Part shown: one piece after another, positions 16,598-27,832 of the stretch
Layout: every line of letters begins with the position of its first letter
Position numbering within the stretch: the first letter of the stretch is position 1
Notes under the pieces: model-generated
What the model was told of the DNA's origin: nothing
The model's input: only the letters and a program-made list of their open reading frames with translations
Database searches by the model: none
Position numbers and translations under genes: made by a program
From: Sedimentisphaerales bacterium
GTDB taxonomy: Bacteria; Planctomycetota; Phycisphaerae; Sedimentisphaerales; SM23-30
Length of the DNA stretch: 45,762 nt
Direction: 5' to 3'
Assembly: GCA_028281535.1 (NCBI GenBank)
Contig: JANQJS010000008.1
Location: 1 to 45,762, forward strand

Positions 16598-17404
16598 ATG
16601 AGTGATTCCGCTCAAGATAATTTTCTCAAAAAAGAACCCGTTATTTCGTTAAAAAAACCCGTCATCGTGATGCCTGCTTATAATGCTGAATCGACACTTA
16701 AAGTGACCGTAGAAGATATTCCGCCTGAATGTTACGATGAATTGATTCTCGTGGATGATTGCAGTACGGACAACACCGTTGAGGTAGCCAAGTCCCTTGG
16801 TATAACTGTCATTCAACATAAAAATAATACGGGCTATGGCGGTAACCAGAAAACCTGTTATGACGCGGCACTGGACCATGGTGCAGATGCTGTGGTCATG
16901 TTGCATCCTGATTATCAATATGATGCAAGAACGATTCCACACTTTCTCGGATTTATTGAGACCGGCGTTTGCCAGGTTATGATGGGCAGTAGGATTCGAA
17001 CGCGGAAAGAAACGCTCGATTCTAAAATGCCACTCTATAAATATTTGGCAAATCGATGTTTGACCATATTTGAAAACGTCGTATTGGGACAAAATTTAGG
17101 CGATTTTCATAGTGGTTTTCGCTGCTATTCTCGCGAAGTTCTTGAAACGATTCCTTATCATAAAAACTCAGATGATTTTGTGTTTGATTCACAATTTCTA
17201 GCTCAGGCCGCTTATTTTGGATTTCGTATAGGAGATGCACCTGTGCCATGCCGTTATTTTGATGAAGCGTCTTCCATCAATTTTAAGCGAAGTGCTGAAT
17301 ATGGCTTGCTGACATTGAAAACAATGGGGCAGTTTATGTTGCAAAAGTCGCGATTAGCTTCATTCGATTACTTTATCCCAGATGAAAAAAAAGAAAACGA
17401 ATAA
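16598..17404 (+). CDS. Family 2 glycosyltransferase (DPM1/polyprenyl-phosphate type)
   Basis: The 268-aa protein has a GT-A fold signature: '[20 protein letters not shown]' (21-40), the nucleotide-binding '[13 protein letters not shown]' (48-60), '[17 protein letters not shown]' (76-92) and '[12 protein letters not shown]' (99-110), which replaces the usual DADGQH metal-binding segment. No membrane helices are present. The family transfers a sugar from a nucleotide donor, often to a polyprenyl phosphate. The gene overlaps the following GT39-type gene by 23 nt, which suggests that this enzyme makes the lipid-linked sugar used by that membrane enzyme (inference). A possible extended -10 promoter lies at about 16519-16527. 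Confidence 0.85.
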   Translation: MSDSAQDNFLKKEPVISLKKPVIVMPAYNAESTLKVTVEDIPPECYDELILVDDCSTDNTVEVAKSLGITVIQHKNNTGYGGNQKTCYDAALDHGADAVVMLHPDYQYDARTIPHFLGFIETGVCQVMMGSRIRTRKETLDSKMPLYKYLANRCLTIFENVVLGQNLGDFHSGFRCYSREVLETIPYHKNSDDFVFDSQFLAQAAYFGFRIGDAPVPCRYFDEASSINFKRSAEYGLLTLKTMGQFMLQKSRLASFDYFIPDEKKENE

Positions 17405-19202
17405 ACAAAAATCCGTTTCGACGGTCGAGAAACCTTCTCAGGTCACTCCATGGTTATTGATTGATAAACCGATCGAGCCGCTCAAAGATTCCGTTTTAAA
17501 AATTCCAGGTTGGTTAGGTGTTTTACTGCTTGTAATAGGTACCTTAAGTTTAACCTTAACTGGAATTAAGTGGGGCTTGCCGAACGATCGCCCTTGGAAT
17601 ACCGATTCGATTGCCGGTATGAAAACCGTCAATATGCTTCCTCGTCTGTTTAGTTCGTGGCATTATGCTGATATGGATGGTAAACCGCTGATGCGTAATG
17701 GTAAGCCAATCATTGAAAGATATCCCAGGGTGCAATTCATCATTACTGGATTGATATATAAACAGATGATCAATTCCTGGGATCCGCAACATATCGCCAG
17801 TCGTGATTTTCAGGTCGATTCAAAAAACAATACATTTTATGCAAAATCAGATGATGGAAAAAAACTTCTAAAATTTCAACTTTCCAGAGAGCAGATATCA
17901 AAACTAATTATGGCATCCAGAATCGTGATCATTCTCATGGCCATTGGGACGGTACTGGGTGTATTTGCCGTTGCTCGCCTGCTGAGTCGTAATAGTCTGG
18001 TAGGGTTTTTGTCTGCGTTGGTTATGATGTTATCTGCTGAATTCAATCAGTTTTCTCATATTGGTAATTTAGATACACCTGTGACATTCTGGTTTATCTG
18101 GACAGCCTATGTTGTGTTAAAGGCGATTATGACATTGCAATTTCGGTACTTTGTTCTGACTGGATTATTCGCCGCGATTGCTATGGGAACAAAAGATCCG
18201 ATCGTTGGTAGCTTAGCTGCTCTGGCATTGTTTATGGTTGGGTGTGCAGTATTTTATCATGTTCGACATGGTGCGGATCTGTCGCAGAAATTGAAATTTC
18301 TGTATGAACCAAGATTGTGGGGGTCGCTCATTTGTTTTGTTGCTTTGATTTGTTTATTAAATAATGTTTGGGATACTCTTGCATTTAAAACGCGCCTAGA
18401 TCACTGGATGAGTGTGAAAGAGGATTATCAAGGGGGGGCGGGGCATCAAAAACGACTCGCTTTTAAAGCATTATATTGTATCCGTGATGCTTGCGGGATA
18501 TGGATGTTTTGGACCATTATTGTTAGTTTTTTTTATTGCTTATGGCGACACAGGCTATGCGCGTTATGGGCAATTTTTCCTTTTGTCGCATTTCATCTTA
18601 TTGTTACGGTTGATGCTTCCCAAGTTCAAGCCAGGTATCATCTGCCCAGTTTGGCTTGTATGGCTATTCTGGTTGGGTTAGCCTTTCGTGATCTGCTCGA
18701 GCTTAAACGATTTCCTCTTTTTGTGAAAATGATTCCTTTACTATTGATTTATGGTATTGCGACAGTTTTTTCTGCTAGCATAAGCCTGGAAATGCGAAAT
18801 GAATCGCGTTTACGAGCTGAGGCGTGGATTCGTGAAAATATCGATAAAGAAAAAGGATCTATTACATTTATCTCACCTCCCAGTTATATGCCACGATCCC
18901 AACATGAAGGATATAATGTTCGCTATTCACTGAATAAGGGGAAAACAGATCAACGGTCCATTCAGCATAAACCTCAATATATAGCTTTATCGAATAAATG
19001 GTATAATGACAAATTATTTTTTGATCAGAAGTTTAAAAAGCAGCTATTGAATGAGCAGTTAGGATACAAAAAAGTAGAGGTTTTTAGACCTCAGTATCTC
19101 AATCCTTTTGGGCAGGGAATATTTAAGATTGCTGCTTTAAAGACGAAACGTCGTAGTGTGATTAGTCCCGTTGTTGTAATCATGGAACGAATATCTGATT
19201 AG
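17382..19202 (+). CDS. GT39/ArnT-like membrane glycosyltransferase (PMT family)
   Basis: The 606-aa polytopic protein has a cytosolic Lys-rich N-terminus, a first helix '[20 protein letters not shown]' and about ten further hydrophobic segments, with a hydrophilic C-terminal domain (about 490-606). The first loop carries '[14 protein letters not shown]', where acidic residues after helix 1 are typical of the catalytic site in GT39-like enzymes. These enzymes use polyprenyl-phosphate sugars on the outer face of the membrane. The ATG lies inside the upstream GT2 gene (23-nt overlap), so translation is probably coupled. The gene ends only 3 nt from the convergent TPR/HEAT gene, leaving no space for a dedicated terminator. 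Confidence 0.75.
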   Translation: MKKKKTNKQKSVSTVEKPSQVTPWLLIDKPIEPLKDSVLKIPGWLGVLLLVIGTLSLTLTGIKWGLPNDRPWNTDSIAGMKTVNMLPRLFSSWHYADMDGKPLMRNGKPIIERYPRVQFIITGLIYKQMINSWDPQHIASRDFQVDSKNNTFYAKSDDGKKLLKFQLSREQISKLIMASRIVIILMAIGTVLGVFAVARLLSRNSLVGFLSALVMMLSAEFNQFSHIGNLDTPVTFWFIWTAYVVLKAIMTLQFRYFVLTGLFAAIAMGTKDPIVGSLAALALFMVGCAVFYHVRHGADLSQKLKFLYEPRLWGSLICFVALICLLNNVWDTLAFKTRLDHWMSVKEDYQGGAGHQKRLAFKALYCIRDACGIWMFWTIIVSFFYCLWRHRLCALWAIFPFVAFHLIVTVDASQVQARYHLPSLACMAILVGLAFRDLLELKRFPLFVKMIPLLLIYGIATVFSASISLEMRNESRLRAEAWIRENIDKEKGSITFISPPSYMPRSQHEGYNVRYSLNKGKTDQRSIQHKPQYIALSNKWYNDKLFFDQKFKKQLLNEQLGYKKVEVFRPQYLNPFGQGIFKIAALKTKRRSVISPVVVIMERISD

Positions 19203-19205
19203 TTA

Positions 19206-21731
19206 TTAATTTTGTTCCTCATTAGGCGTGGTGGGATTTTCTTGGGTTGGAGTTGTCAAGCTGTTTTTCAGGATAAGTTTTTTCCAGGGACGATTAAGCT
19301 TCATTTGGGCATATCTTTTAATGATGATATTTTTGTCCTCATCTGCCGCCCACTCATAGTAATCTTTTAAATCAAATGCTTTTTCTATGGTTTGTATCGC
19401 CATGAATCGTACGAACCAATGGTCGTCGTTTAACAATTTACTTAAACGATTATTAGCGGATTTAAGGGTAGGTTTTGGTAGATCGCGAAGAGAAGCGATG
19501 GTCCAAGCTCTGATTCTAAAATCAGTATCGTCTAATTGATTTAATAAGATTTTAAAAAGAGATTGAGAGTCAACAGGGCGTAGAGGGTAATTGATTTTAC
19601 CTTGTTTGCTTAAAATGGATTCGTGGAGTAAACCCGATGCGGTAAAAATCGCTTGAAGACGCTCTTTTGTATTAGCTTTATTGATAGTTTTCATCAATCG
19701 AGCTATGCTTTTGGTATTGACATCAAAAGCTTTGCGAGTGATGGTGACAGGGTTTTGTTTTAAGTCCCCAATCCGTTGCACATGATGATTGTCTTGATTA
19801 ATGACAGGGTCAAGAATCATGTTATAGGTGATTTTGTATTCATTTTGAGGGTGATGATTCATGGTCTCATGGACAAATCCTATATTACCAAAATCAATGA
19901 CTTGATTCGTTCGGTTAGGTTGTAATAAAAAAGATTCTTTCAGATTACGAAAGCCGATTACTCTGCTAGTATGGCTGTTTTTAGGAGAACGCTTATTCTC
20001 TACAGAGTGATCATGAATTTTAGCTTCAATTAAAACATGCGGGTTAATAGCGCAGTCGGAATTTAGCATGTAAGGGCTATCAGACATATTTGTCAAATTG
20101 CATTCAAGTAGTATTGGTTCGCCATAGGCATATGTGTGATTAGATTTGCCACTGCGCAAATAGCATTTAATGACTTCGTTTGGGTTAGAAACGATTTTTA
20201 ATTCATTTAATTTATCAGGAAAATATGCGTCAAAAGTGTTCTTTAAGTCCTTTTGAGAATTTAAATAATCGTCCATTGTTGGTAATTGCTTTGCGTCAGG
20301 CAAGCCTTTATGTTTGTCTTCAAATTGTTTTAATAATTTCAAGATTTCTTCACCAATAATCCCTTTGGGGATATGTAGTAAGCCGGCTAAACTTTCATGG
20401 GCACTCTGAGTATCATTCTTTTGTAAATGATAAATGGAAAAAGCAAGTGCGTTAATCGGCTCAAACGGATCGAGTTCTACGAGAAGTGTTTCAGACAGTT
20501 CGAGCTTGTTATTGATGAGTGCGTTAAAGAGAATCAATGGTTTTGGGGACGAGGAGTTTAGAGTTTTAATGATCTGGTTCGATTTTTCCTGGTTCACCTT
20601 AATGAGAGTGAAGTACCAACCTAGTTCGATTAGTTTATCAATGTTTTTGCCATCTGTGTTTAATTGAATCAGATTATTTGCGTCGATCTCGGAATATATC
20701 ACCTTTGCAGCACTGTGATCGTTGAGCATAGCGAGTGACTTTGCCATGTAGGTTTTAGCTGTTAAATTTTCAGGTGAAGTGTTTATGATTTCTTTACACA
20801 ACTCTATGCAACCTTTGAAATCACTGGTTGCGTATCTCGTGATCATTTGATTCTTTTTTAGATTAAAAAGTAAATCGTTTTTGTCAGGATAAAATTTTAC
20901 TAATTTATAGGCATGTTCATAAAATGGGTCTGTTAATAATAAACCATTGTAATTTTCTGCTGCCTGGATGAATTCAATGGTTGCATTCAGATCATATGGG
21001 TTGTTTCTGATGCGTGTTCGCCAATAGGCGATATTGGAAAACCGTTTGAGATGTAATTCTTCAGATGCTTGTTGAAGTTGGTCTGGATTTTTTGAGGCAT
21101 CAAATTGTAAAGGTAGGTTTATGAAATTGAGTATGGCTTGCGTATTATATTGATTGAGACTGTTGGCTTGCATAAAAAATTGGCGGGCTGATTCGGTGTC
21201 AGATTTTTCTGTGGCGAGTATTCCCAATTGTACAAAAATGTCTGATAGTAGTATTGGGTTGAAATTAAATATACTTAATGTTTTTTCAAGAAAACCCTCT
21301 TTTGATTCCCGGTCATTGAATTGGCTTAGTTTGTAACTTAGCCACATGGAATTTAAAACATCATTGTTGCCCATATGAATGGCGGATTGGCTAAATGCCA
21401 AAGCTGCACGGCCTGAATCATTGATATATTCAGATGTATAAAGGTGTAATTGGTCATAGTAGGCATATTTATTTTCGGGGTTTAAAGCAATGGCTGCTTC
21501 AAGATAAAGGCAGGCAAGCTTAATTTGATTTAGGGAGGTCTGATCTGATTGTGATTTACTGGTGAGTTGGAGATCTTGAATTTCAACTGGAGACCATAAA
21601 TTTCTTGAAATCGCTGCCAAACGCTTGCTATCTTGCGGATATGTAACGGGTTTTTCTGTTTGACTGTAGAGGTAAGGCGTGAAGTATGAAAGTATGCTTG
21701 CTATCGTTAGTGTGTAAATAATTCGTGGCAT
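19206..21731 (-). CDS. Exported TPR/HEAT repeat protein, function unknown
   Basis: The 841-aa protein starts with a signal-like hydrophobic stretch (MPRIIYTLTIASILSYFTPY). Residues about 60-480 look like degenerate tetratricopeptide helices (for example 'LACLYLEAAIALNPENKYAY', 'AKTYMAKSLAMLNDHSAAKV'). A middle beta-rich segment (about 520-670) contains 'CYLRSGKSNHTYAYGEPILL'. A C-terminal HEAT-like segment (about 715-815) contains 'FRIRAWTIASLRDLPKPTLK' and 'HWFVRFMAIQTIEKAFDLKD'. No catalytic motif is seen. Repeat-only exported proteins of this type usually act as scaffolds; a more exact role would be a guess. The start codon has no convincing Shine-Dalgarno site. Confidence 0.65.
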   Translation of the reverse strand: MPRIIYTLTIASILSYFTPYLYSQTEKPVTYPQDSKRLAAISRNLWSPVEIQDLQLTSKSQSDQTSLNQIKLACLYLEAAIALNPENKYAYYDQLHLYTSEYINDSGRAALAFSQSAIHMGNNDVLNSMWLSYKLSQFNDRESKEGFLEKTLSIFNFNPILLSDIFVQLGILATEKSDTESARQFFMQANSLNQYNTQAILNFINLPLQFDASKNPDQLQQASEELHLKRFSNIAYWRTRIRNNPYDLNATIEFIQAAENYNGLLLTDPFYEHAYKLVKFYPDKNDLLFNLKKNQMITRYATSDFKGCIELCKEIINTSPENLTAKTYMAKSLAMLNDHSAAKVIYSEIDANNLIQLNTDGKNIDKLIELGWYFTLIKVNQEKSNQIIKTLNSSSPKPLILFNALINNKLELSETLLVELDPFEPINALAFSIYHLQKNDTQSAHESLAGLLHIPKGIIGEEILKLLKQFEDKHKGLPDAKQLPTMDDYLNSQKDLKNTFDAYFPDKLNELKIVSNPNEVIKCYLRSGKSNHTYAYGEPILLECNLTNMSDSPYMLNSDCAINPHVLIEAKIHDHSVENKRSPKNSHTSRVIGFRNLKESFLLQPNRTNQVIDFGNIGFVHETMNHHPQNEYKITYNMILDPVINQDNHHVQRIGDLKQNPVTITRKAFDVNTKSIARLMKTINKANTKERLQAIFTASGLLHESILSKQGKINYPLRPVDSQSLFKILLNQLDDTDFRIRAWTIASLRDLPKPTLKSANNRLSKLLNDDHWFVRFMAIQTIEKAFDLKDYYEWAADEDKNIIIKRYAQMKLNRPWKKLILKNSLTTPTQENPTTPNEEQN

Positions 21732-22124
21732 AATATTTTTAGGAAAATAGGGTATTGTGATTTTTTATCTCTTAGACGAATAATTAAGAGGTGTAATATA
21801 TCGATTTACGTAAGTAATTACAATCAAAGAATAAAGGACTTTTATCTCAAACACCTACGTAAATGTTGGGTTGTATTTATAGAATTACAATATGGTGGGG
21901 AAAATTGAGCCTTTTGTTTGTTTGAGTTGGGGGGAAATCCTGTAAGCGTTTGCCTGGTAGTGTATTATGTAAAAACTTGTCGGGTTTTAATTTATGGCAC
22001 AAATGTTGCATATAGTATGGTGAAATAATATTTTTTTGTAAATGTTGCTATCTTATGCTTTTTAGCAACCCCTTACTCTTGCTTGCCGGTTTTGCTTGAG
22101 GCATTCCGGCAAGCATTTATACTA
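21732..22124. other. Intergenic region between TPR/HEAT gene and mutS
   Basis: 393 nt with no supportable gene. Two copies of tacgta (21807-21812 and about 21854-21859), one inside the palindrome TTACGTAA (21806-21813), lie upstream of the TPR/HEAT gene and could be regulatory. A long-loop inverted repeat sits close behind mutS and is listed separately. Confidence 0.5.
22080..22115. repeat. Inverted repeat behind mutS
   Basis: TGCTTGCCGG (22080-22089) and CCGGCAAGCA (22106-22115) form a perfect 10-bp stem with a 16-nt loop, 10 nt beyond the mutS stop codon. No U-run follows on either strand, so it is not a classical intrinsic terminator. It may still end or protect the transcript. Confidence 0.55.
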
Positions 22125-24812
22125 TTATTCATTCAGTTCTTTTTTGATTTCACCTAGAAGATTTAAAGCGTCTAACGGCGTAAGTGCGTTTAAGTCTAGT
22201 GCCTTGATTTTGTCAAGCTGCGGATGGCTCACTGTCACAGGCTGGTTTGTCGCTGATTGATCCACGGGCTCAAATAAAAGTAGTTGGCCGTCAGAATGAC
22301 TTTGATCGATATGGCCACCAATTGTTTTGCCATGAGCTTCATTTGAAAAATTATTTTCAAGTTCATCGAGAATTTCATTCGAACGTTTTAAAACTTGTTT
22401 AGGTATGCCTGCCAGGCGAGCAACATGGATTCCATAACTTTTGTCGGTTCGTCCTGGATTGATTTTATGTAGGAAGATGATATCCTCTTTCCATTCTCGT
22501 ACAGAGACGTTTTCGTTTTTCACATTAGCCATTAAATCTGCTAAAGAGGTTAATTCGTGGTAATGCGTTGCGAATAGTGTGCGACACTGGATCGTAGAGG
22601 CAATATATTCCGCGATAGCCCAAGCCAGTGATAAACCATCATAGGTGCTTGTGCCTCGACCAATTTCATCTAATATCACCAAAGAAGATTCGCTGGCATT
22701 GTTGATGATGTTGGCTGTTTCTGTCATTTCGACCATAAAAGTTGATTGGCCCCGAGTTAATTCATCACTTGCACCAACGCGTGTAAAAATTCTATCAACG
22801 ATGCCGATATGAGCTTTTTGGGCTGGGATAAAACTTCCCGTGTGTGCCAGCAGAACTAACAAAGCGGTCTGGCGGATATAGGTACTTTTACCACTCATGT
22901 TAGGGCCAGTGATCAATGAGAGGTCAGCATCACTTTTGCCTAGAGCAACATCGTTTGGAATAAATTTACTGCCTAGTGTTTGGTCAAGTACAGGGTGCCT
23001 TCCTTCGATAATTTCCAGGTCTTTTTCCATGTGCATTTGAGGGCGGCAGTAATGGTTTGTTTGAGCTAAATGTGCCAGGCCTGATAATACATCAATTTGT
23101 GAAACCGCTTGAGCGGCCTGTTGTAGGTGGTGTGTTTGTGTGCTGATTTGTTGGCGAATATCTTGAAATAGTTTTTCTTCAAGGCTCTTGCTTCGTTGTT
23201 CGGCAGTTAAGGCCTCTGATTCATATTTTTTCAATTCGTCAGTGATGTAGCGTTCAGCATTTTTAAGTGTTTGTTTGCGGATAAAATCCCCAGGTAATTC
23301 ACCTTTATACGCATGTGACATTTCTACATAATAACCAAACACTTTATTGAAGCCGACTTTAAGGTTTGCAAAGCCTGTTTGATCAATCATCTTTTTCTGG
23401 TACTCTGCCAGCCAGCTTTTACCATCTTGGCAAATACTACGGAGGCGATCAACTTCCTCGTTATAGCCAAGGCGTATAATGCCACCATCTCGAATTGTGA
23501 AGCCCGCATCAGGATCGATCGCTGATTCAATAAGATCTGCCGTTTTATCTTGGGTGTTACATTGTTGGCGTAATTCTTCAAGTAACGGAGTTTGGCAATT
23601 GCCAAGCGCATCATACAACTTGGGTAACTGTCTTAGAGCTTGACAGAGACTTAGTAAATCTCGAGGGGTCGCTCGGGCAGTACTAATTCGTGTTGTTATG
23701 CGTTCGATGTCAGTGATGTCGCTAAGGAGTTGGCGTAGATTAGATCGTGTGGCATCTTCTCTAAGTAATTCACTGATAGCATCTTGTCGCTGTTCGATAG
23801 GATCCAATTCATTCAACGGATAGCAGAGCCAGTTTCTAAATTCGCGAGCGCCCATAGCGGTGGTTGTTTTATCTATTGCGTGAAGTAAAGAGCCTGCAGA
23901 TGCATTGTCACGTATTGTTTTTTCAATTTCCAAACTACGCATAGTTGTTTGATCAAGTTTAAGAAAACCATCAAATGATACTTTTCGTAGTTGAGCGATA
24001 TGGCCTAGTGAGGTTTTTTGTGTTTCGTTCAGATAGTCAATGATCGCACCTGCAGCTTTAACGCTACAATCAATATCTGTAAAGCCAAACCCTTCTAATG
24101 ATTGAGTTTTAAAGTGTTTAATAAGTGTGTCAAATGCATGATGGCTATCAAAACACCAGCCTGGGCGATGAGTTACAACCGTTTGTAATGTCTCTTTGAG
24201 TTCTGTTGCAAAATTCTCAGGCATGGACTGAGAATCTTCGGAAATAAGACATTCGGTGGGTGAAAGTCGAACGAGCTCATCAATGACAAAATGAGCGCCG
24301 ATGGTTTGGCTGAAAAAATGCCCCGTTGACAAATCCACCCAAGATAAACCTACCTTAGGCTTTTGCTGAGTTGATTTTTTGGAGCCAGTTAAATCGAAGC
24401 ATAAACTAACCAGATAATTTCCTTTGCGTTCATCAAGAAGGGAATCTTCTGTGAGAGTCCCTGGTGTCACCAGGCGAACCACATCGCGTTTGACGACACC
24501 TTTGGCTTGGGCTGGATCTTCAACTTGTTCACAGACAGCGACTTTGTGGCCCGTTTGAATCATTTTATTTAAATAATTATCAACCGCGTGGTAGGGGACA
24601 CCAGCTAACGGAATAGGGTTGTCACTATTTTTGTTTCGACTGGTTAGGGATATACCTAGTACGCGAGCGCAGATTTTGGCATCTTCATAGAATGTTTCAT
24701 AAAAATCACCCATGCGGAAAAATAATACTGCGTCAGGATATTGTTCCTTGAAGTGATGGTATTGCCGCATGGCAGGTGTTAAGTTCGCGAGCTTATCTGT
24801 TTTATCTGTCAT
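22125..24812 (-). CDS. mutS: DNA mismatch repair protein MutS
   Basis: The 895-aa protein is full length for MutS1. The mismatch-reading motif 'GDFYETFYEDA' has Phe37 and Glu39. The ATPase shows Walker A 'TGPNMSGKSTYIRQTALL' (about 630-645) and Walker B with signature 'VILDEIGRGTSTYDG' (about 705-718), followed by 'LFATHYHELT'. Near the C-terminus 'GQLLLFEP' resembles a beta-clamp binding motif, and the last helix pair 'LDLNALTPLDALNLL' matches the MutS tetramerisation end. MutS recognises mispairs and hands over to MutL, which is not in this window. It is the last gene of the obg-coaX-mnmE-mutS run, 47 nt after the mnmE-like gene. Confidence 0.97.
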   Translation of the reverse strand: MTDKTDKLANLTPAMRQYHHFKEQYPDAVLFFRMGDFYETFYEDAKICARVLGISLTSRNKNSDNPIPLAGVPYHAVDNYLNKMIQTGHKVAVCEQVEDPAQAKGVVKRDVVRLVTPGTLTEDSLLDERKGNYLVSLCFDLTGSKKSTQQKPKVGLSWVDLSTGHFFSQTIGAHFVIDELVRLSPTECLISEDSQSMPENFATELKETLQTVVTHRPGWCFDSHHAFDTLIKHFKTQSLEGFGFTDIDCSVKAAGAIIDYLNETQKTSLGHIAQLRKVSFDGFLKLDQTTMRSLEIEKTIRDNASAGSLLHAIDKTTTAMGAREFRNWLCYPLNELDPIEQRQDAISELLREDATRSNLRQLLSDITDIERITTRISTARATPRDLLSLCQALRQLPKLYDALGNCQTPLLEELRQQCNTQDKTADLIESAIDPDAGFTIRDGGIIRLGYNEEVDRLRSICQDGKSWLAEYQKKMIDQTGFANLKVGFNKVFGYYVEMSHAYKGELPGDFIRKQTLKNAERYITDELKKYESEALTAEQRSKSLEEKLFQDIRQQISTQTHHLQQAAQAVSQIDVLSGLAHLAQTNHYCRPQMHMEKDLEIIEGRHPVLDQTLGSKFIPNDVALGKSDADLSLITGPNMSGKSTYIRQTALLVLLAHTGSFIPAQKAHIGIVDRIFTRVGASDELTRGQSTFMVEMTETANIINNASESSLVILDEIGRGTSTYDGLSLAWAIAEYIASTIQCRTLFATHYHELTSLADLMANVKNENVSVREWKEDIIFLHKINPGRTDKSYGIHVARLAGIPKQVLKRSNEILDELENNFSNEAHGKTIGGHIDQSHSDGQLLLFEPVDQSATNQPVTVSHPQLDKIKALDLNALTPLDALNLLGEIKKELNE

Positions 24813-24859
24813 TGAAAATACACTATCTCTATTTATGAATTAAATTCTGGGTTCTATTT

Positions 24860-25984
24860 TTACTGAATCTCGGTGTTGTTGTCGAGTAGCTTTTCCAGTA
24901 GTTTTACTCTATTTTTACTAGAATCAGATATTACCGATTCGAGGATCTGTCTTTGACGGTCAGTAAAGACCAGTGGATTTTTATAATTAAATTCATCAAA
25001 GCCTAGTTTGTCATTAATAATATGACGTAGTTGGTCTAGATTCTGGTCTTTTAAAGCGCTGATGTATACAAAGTCAGGGTTGCTTAAGAGCGATTCATCC
25101 AAATCGCATTTATTGATAACGATCTGAGTGTTTTGATAATTGCCAATCATTGCTTTAATTTTCTCCATTGGATTCTCTTCAGTAATTGACATCATGCATA
25201 ATATTAAATCTGATTGATGTAGGATATCTTCTGAAAGACGGATGGAGGCCTGTTCAAGTTCATCATCACTTGAACGTCTGCCAGCCGTGTCGATGAGATT
25301 TACAGGGATGCCATTGACGTCGATGAGGCGATGAGTCCAGTCACGTGTTGTACCTTCCATGTCAGCGATAATGCTTTGAGTGTGGCCGCAAAGTTGATTA
25401 GCTAATGTACTTTTACCAACATTTGCGGGGCCTGCGATGGCAACTTTCGCTGAGCTCAATAAAATTCGAGCTTGATGTTGCGATGCTAAAATAGTATTTA
25501 TTTCATCGGATAATTTGGATTCAGAGTACTGGTTTGATCGTATTGCCTGAATAGCATGGCGTGACCAATATCCAAGCCCATCTGTTAGTTGTGATGATAT
25601 GGCCTTGACGCCTAAGGTGGTTGACGTTTTAGGTATATAATATAAGATTTCTTCTTCAAGGGAATTGGGGATGCAGTGATCTTGCCATCGAAGAATGTCA
25701 CACCCTTTGCTTTGGATTATCATTAATAATCTCTGAAGAATTCGAGGGCCACCATGACAGTGGATTTTATATCCATTAAGTTCAGGGGTTGATGATATAA
25801 CGACCTGATCAATTAAATCCTTGTCATCATATATGGAGGTGTAAAAAATCTTCTCAGGAGGAAGATTTTTAGGAATGTCTTGGCATATTTCATTGAGTAT
25901 ATTTTTGCTCTGAGGGCCGGTGATTTGGATCGTTCCAATACCACCGGGCTTGGTGGGTGTCAGTAGAGAGGCCTGACAGTCCAT
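24860..25984 (-). CDS. mnmE: MnmE/TrmE-like GTPase, shortened and lacking the C-terminal Cys motif
   Basis: The 374-aa protein has the MnmE N-terminal fold ('LLTPTKPGGIGTIQITGP', 'YKIHCHGGPRI' at 72-82), a helical segment and a GTPase domain: G1 GPANVGKST (185-193), G2 GTTRD (211-215), G3 DTAG (232-235) and G4 NKCD (291-294). Classical MnmE has about 450 residues and ends in CIGK, whose Cys is needed for modification of tRNA wobble U34. Here the chain ends 'LLEKLLDNNTEIQ' with no such motif, and the helical domain is about 80 residues short. The frame is intact up to a normal stop codon, so this looks like a diverged family member and not a fresh truncation. Whether it still works with MnmG is unclear. 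Its ATG overlaps the coaX stop (TAATG), indicating translational coupling. Confidence 0.8.
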   Translation of the reverse strand: MDCQASLLTPTKPGGIGTIQITGPQSKNILNEICQDIPKNLPPEKIFYTSIYDDKDLIDQVVISSTPELNGYKIHCHGGPRILQRLLMIIQSKGCDILRWQDHCIPNSLEEEILYYIPKTSTTLGVKAISSQLTDGLGYWSRHAIQAIRSNQYSESKLSDEINTILASQHQARILLSSAKVAIAGPANVGKSTLANQLCGHTQSIIADMEGTTRDWTHRLIDVNGIPVNLIDTAGRRSSDDELEQASIRLSEDILHQSDLILCMMSITEENPMEKIKAMIGNYQNTQIVINKCDLDESLLSNPDFVYISALKDQNLDQLRHIINDKLGFDEFNYKNPLVFTDRQRQILESVISDSSKNRVKLLEKLLDNNTEIQ

Positions 25985-26781
25985 TATTCGCTTTGCTCCT
26001 GCTGCATTGAAAAGCGGAATTTATCGTAGGCAATATAAATGCCATCAAGACATAAATCTGGGACCAGAGAATCAATAAAATCGCACTTTTGTGATATTAA
26101 TTTGCTGTACCCACCGCAGGCGACAACTTGAGGCCATTGTCCAAGTTGTGTTGCATAGCGTTCTGCGACTTCTCGTAGCGTGCCTAATGCACCATAATAT
26201 AGGCCATTTTGTATAGCGGTTTCAGTATTAATTCCATAGTCACTGGTTGGGACTTCGATTTTTACTTGAGGTAAATTTTGTGTGTTTTCATGTAAGGCTC
26301 GAGCTGACAAACCTAATCCTGGCAAAATCACACCCCCCAGATATATCCCAGAATCATTTACGCAGTCAATTGTAGTTGCTGTGCCAAAATCTGCTACGAT
26401 CAGGGAGTGTCCTATGACTTCAAATGCAGCGCTGGCGGTTAGTAATCGATCACTGCCAATTGCATCGATATTTTCTACAGCTACTTTCATATCAAGTGGT
26501 ACATCTCTACCAATAAGCAGGATGTTTTGGTCAAGAGCTTCACCAGCAACGTCTTCAACAAATTTTAAGGCTTGGTCGTTGACGCTGCTAACAACGATAG
26601 GGACTGTTTTTGCACCGAGAGGTTGCGGGCCACAAAATTCCCTCATTGATTTTAATATGTTAGCAAGTATAGATTTGTCATTATTGGGAAGTTCTATCTG
26701 CTCTGTTTTACTTAATGACTCTTTGGCGAAACAGCCAATTGAAATCGAACTGTTGCCAATATCAATAGCAATTAAATCCAT
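25984..26781 (-). CDS. coaX: Type III pantothenate kinase CoaX
   Basis: The 265-aa protein catalyses the first step of coenzyme A synthesis, ATP-dependent phosphorylation of pantothenate. It shows the ASKHA-type phosphate motif 'LIAIDIGNSSISIGCF' (3-18), the second motif 'IVADFGTATTIDCVNDSGIYLGG' in its shortened form 'VADFGTATTIDCV' and 'GGVILPGLGLSARALHENT' with the conserved PGL. A third motif 'VVACGGYSKLI' lies near the C-terminus. Length is normal for the family. It is packed between obg (17 nt upstream) and the mnmE-like gene (1-nt overlap), so it belongs to one transcription unit. It has no sequence relation to CoaA-type kinases. Confidence 0.93.
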   Translation of the reverse strand: MDLIAIDIGNSSISIGCFAKESLSKTEQIELPNNDKSILANILKSMREFCGPQPLGAKTVPIVVSSVNDQALKFVEDVAGEALDQNILLIGRDVPLDMKVAVENIDAIGSDRLLTASAAFEVIGHSLIVADFGTATTIDCVNDSGIYLGGVILPGLGLSARALHENTQNLPQVKIEVPTSDYGINTETAIQNGLYYGALGTLREVAERYATQLGQWPQVVACGGYSKLISQKCDFIDSLVPDLCLDGIYIAYDKFRFSMQQEQSE

Positions 26782-26798
26782 TATTACACTATCCTGTT

Positions 26799-27827
<1,029 letters not shown>

Positions 27828-27832
27828 TCATT

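Noticed and set aside
22080-22115. Intrinsic terminator for mutS
   Set aside because: The stem is perfect but the loop is 16 nt and no U-tract follows on the mutS strand, so it was listed as an inverted repeat.
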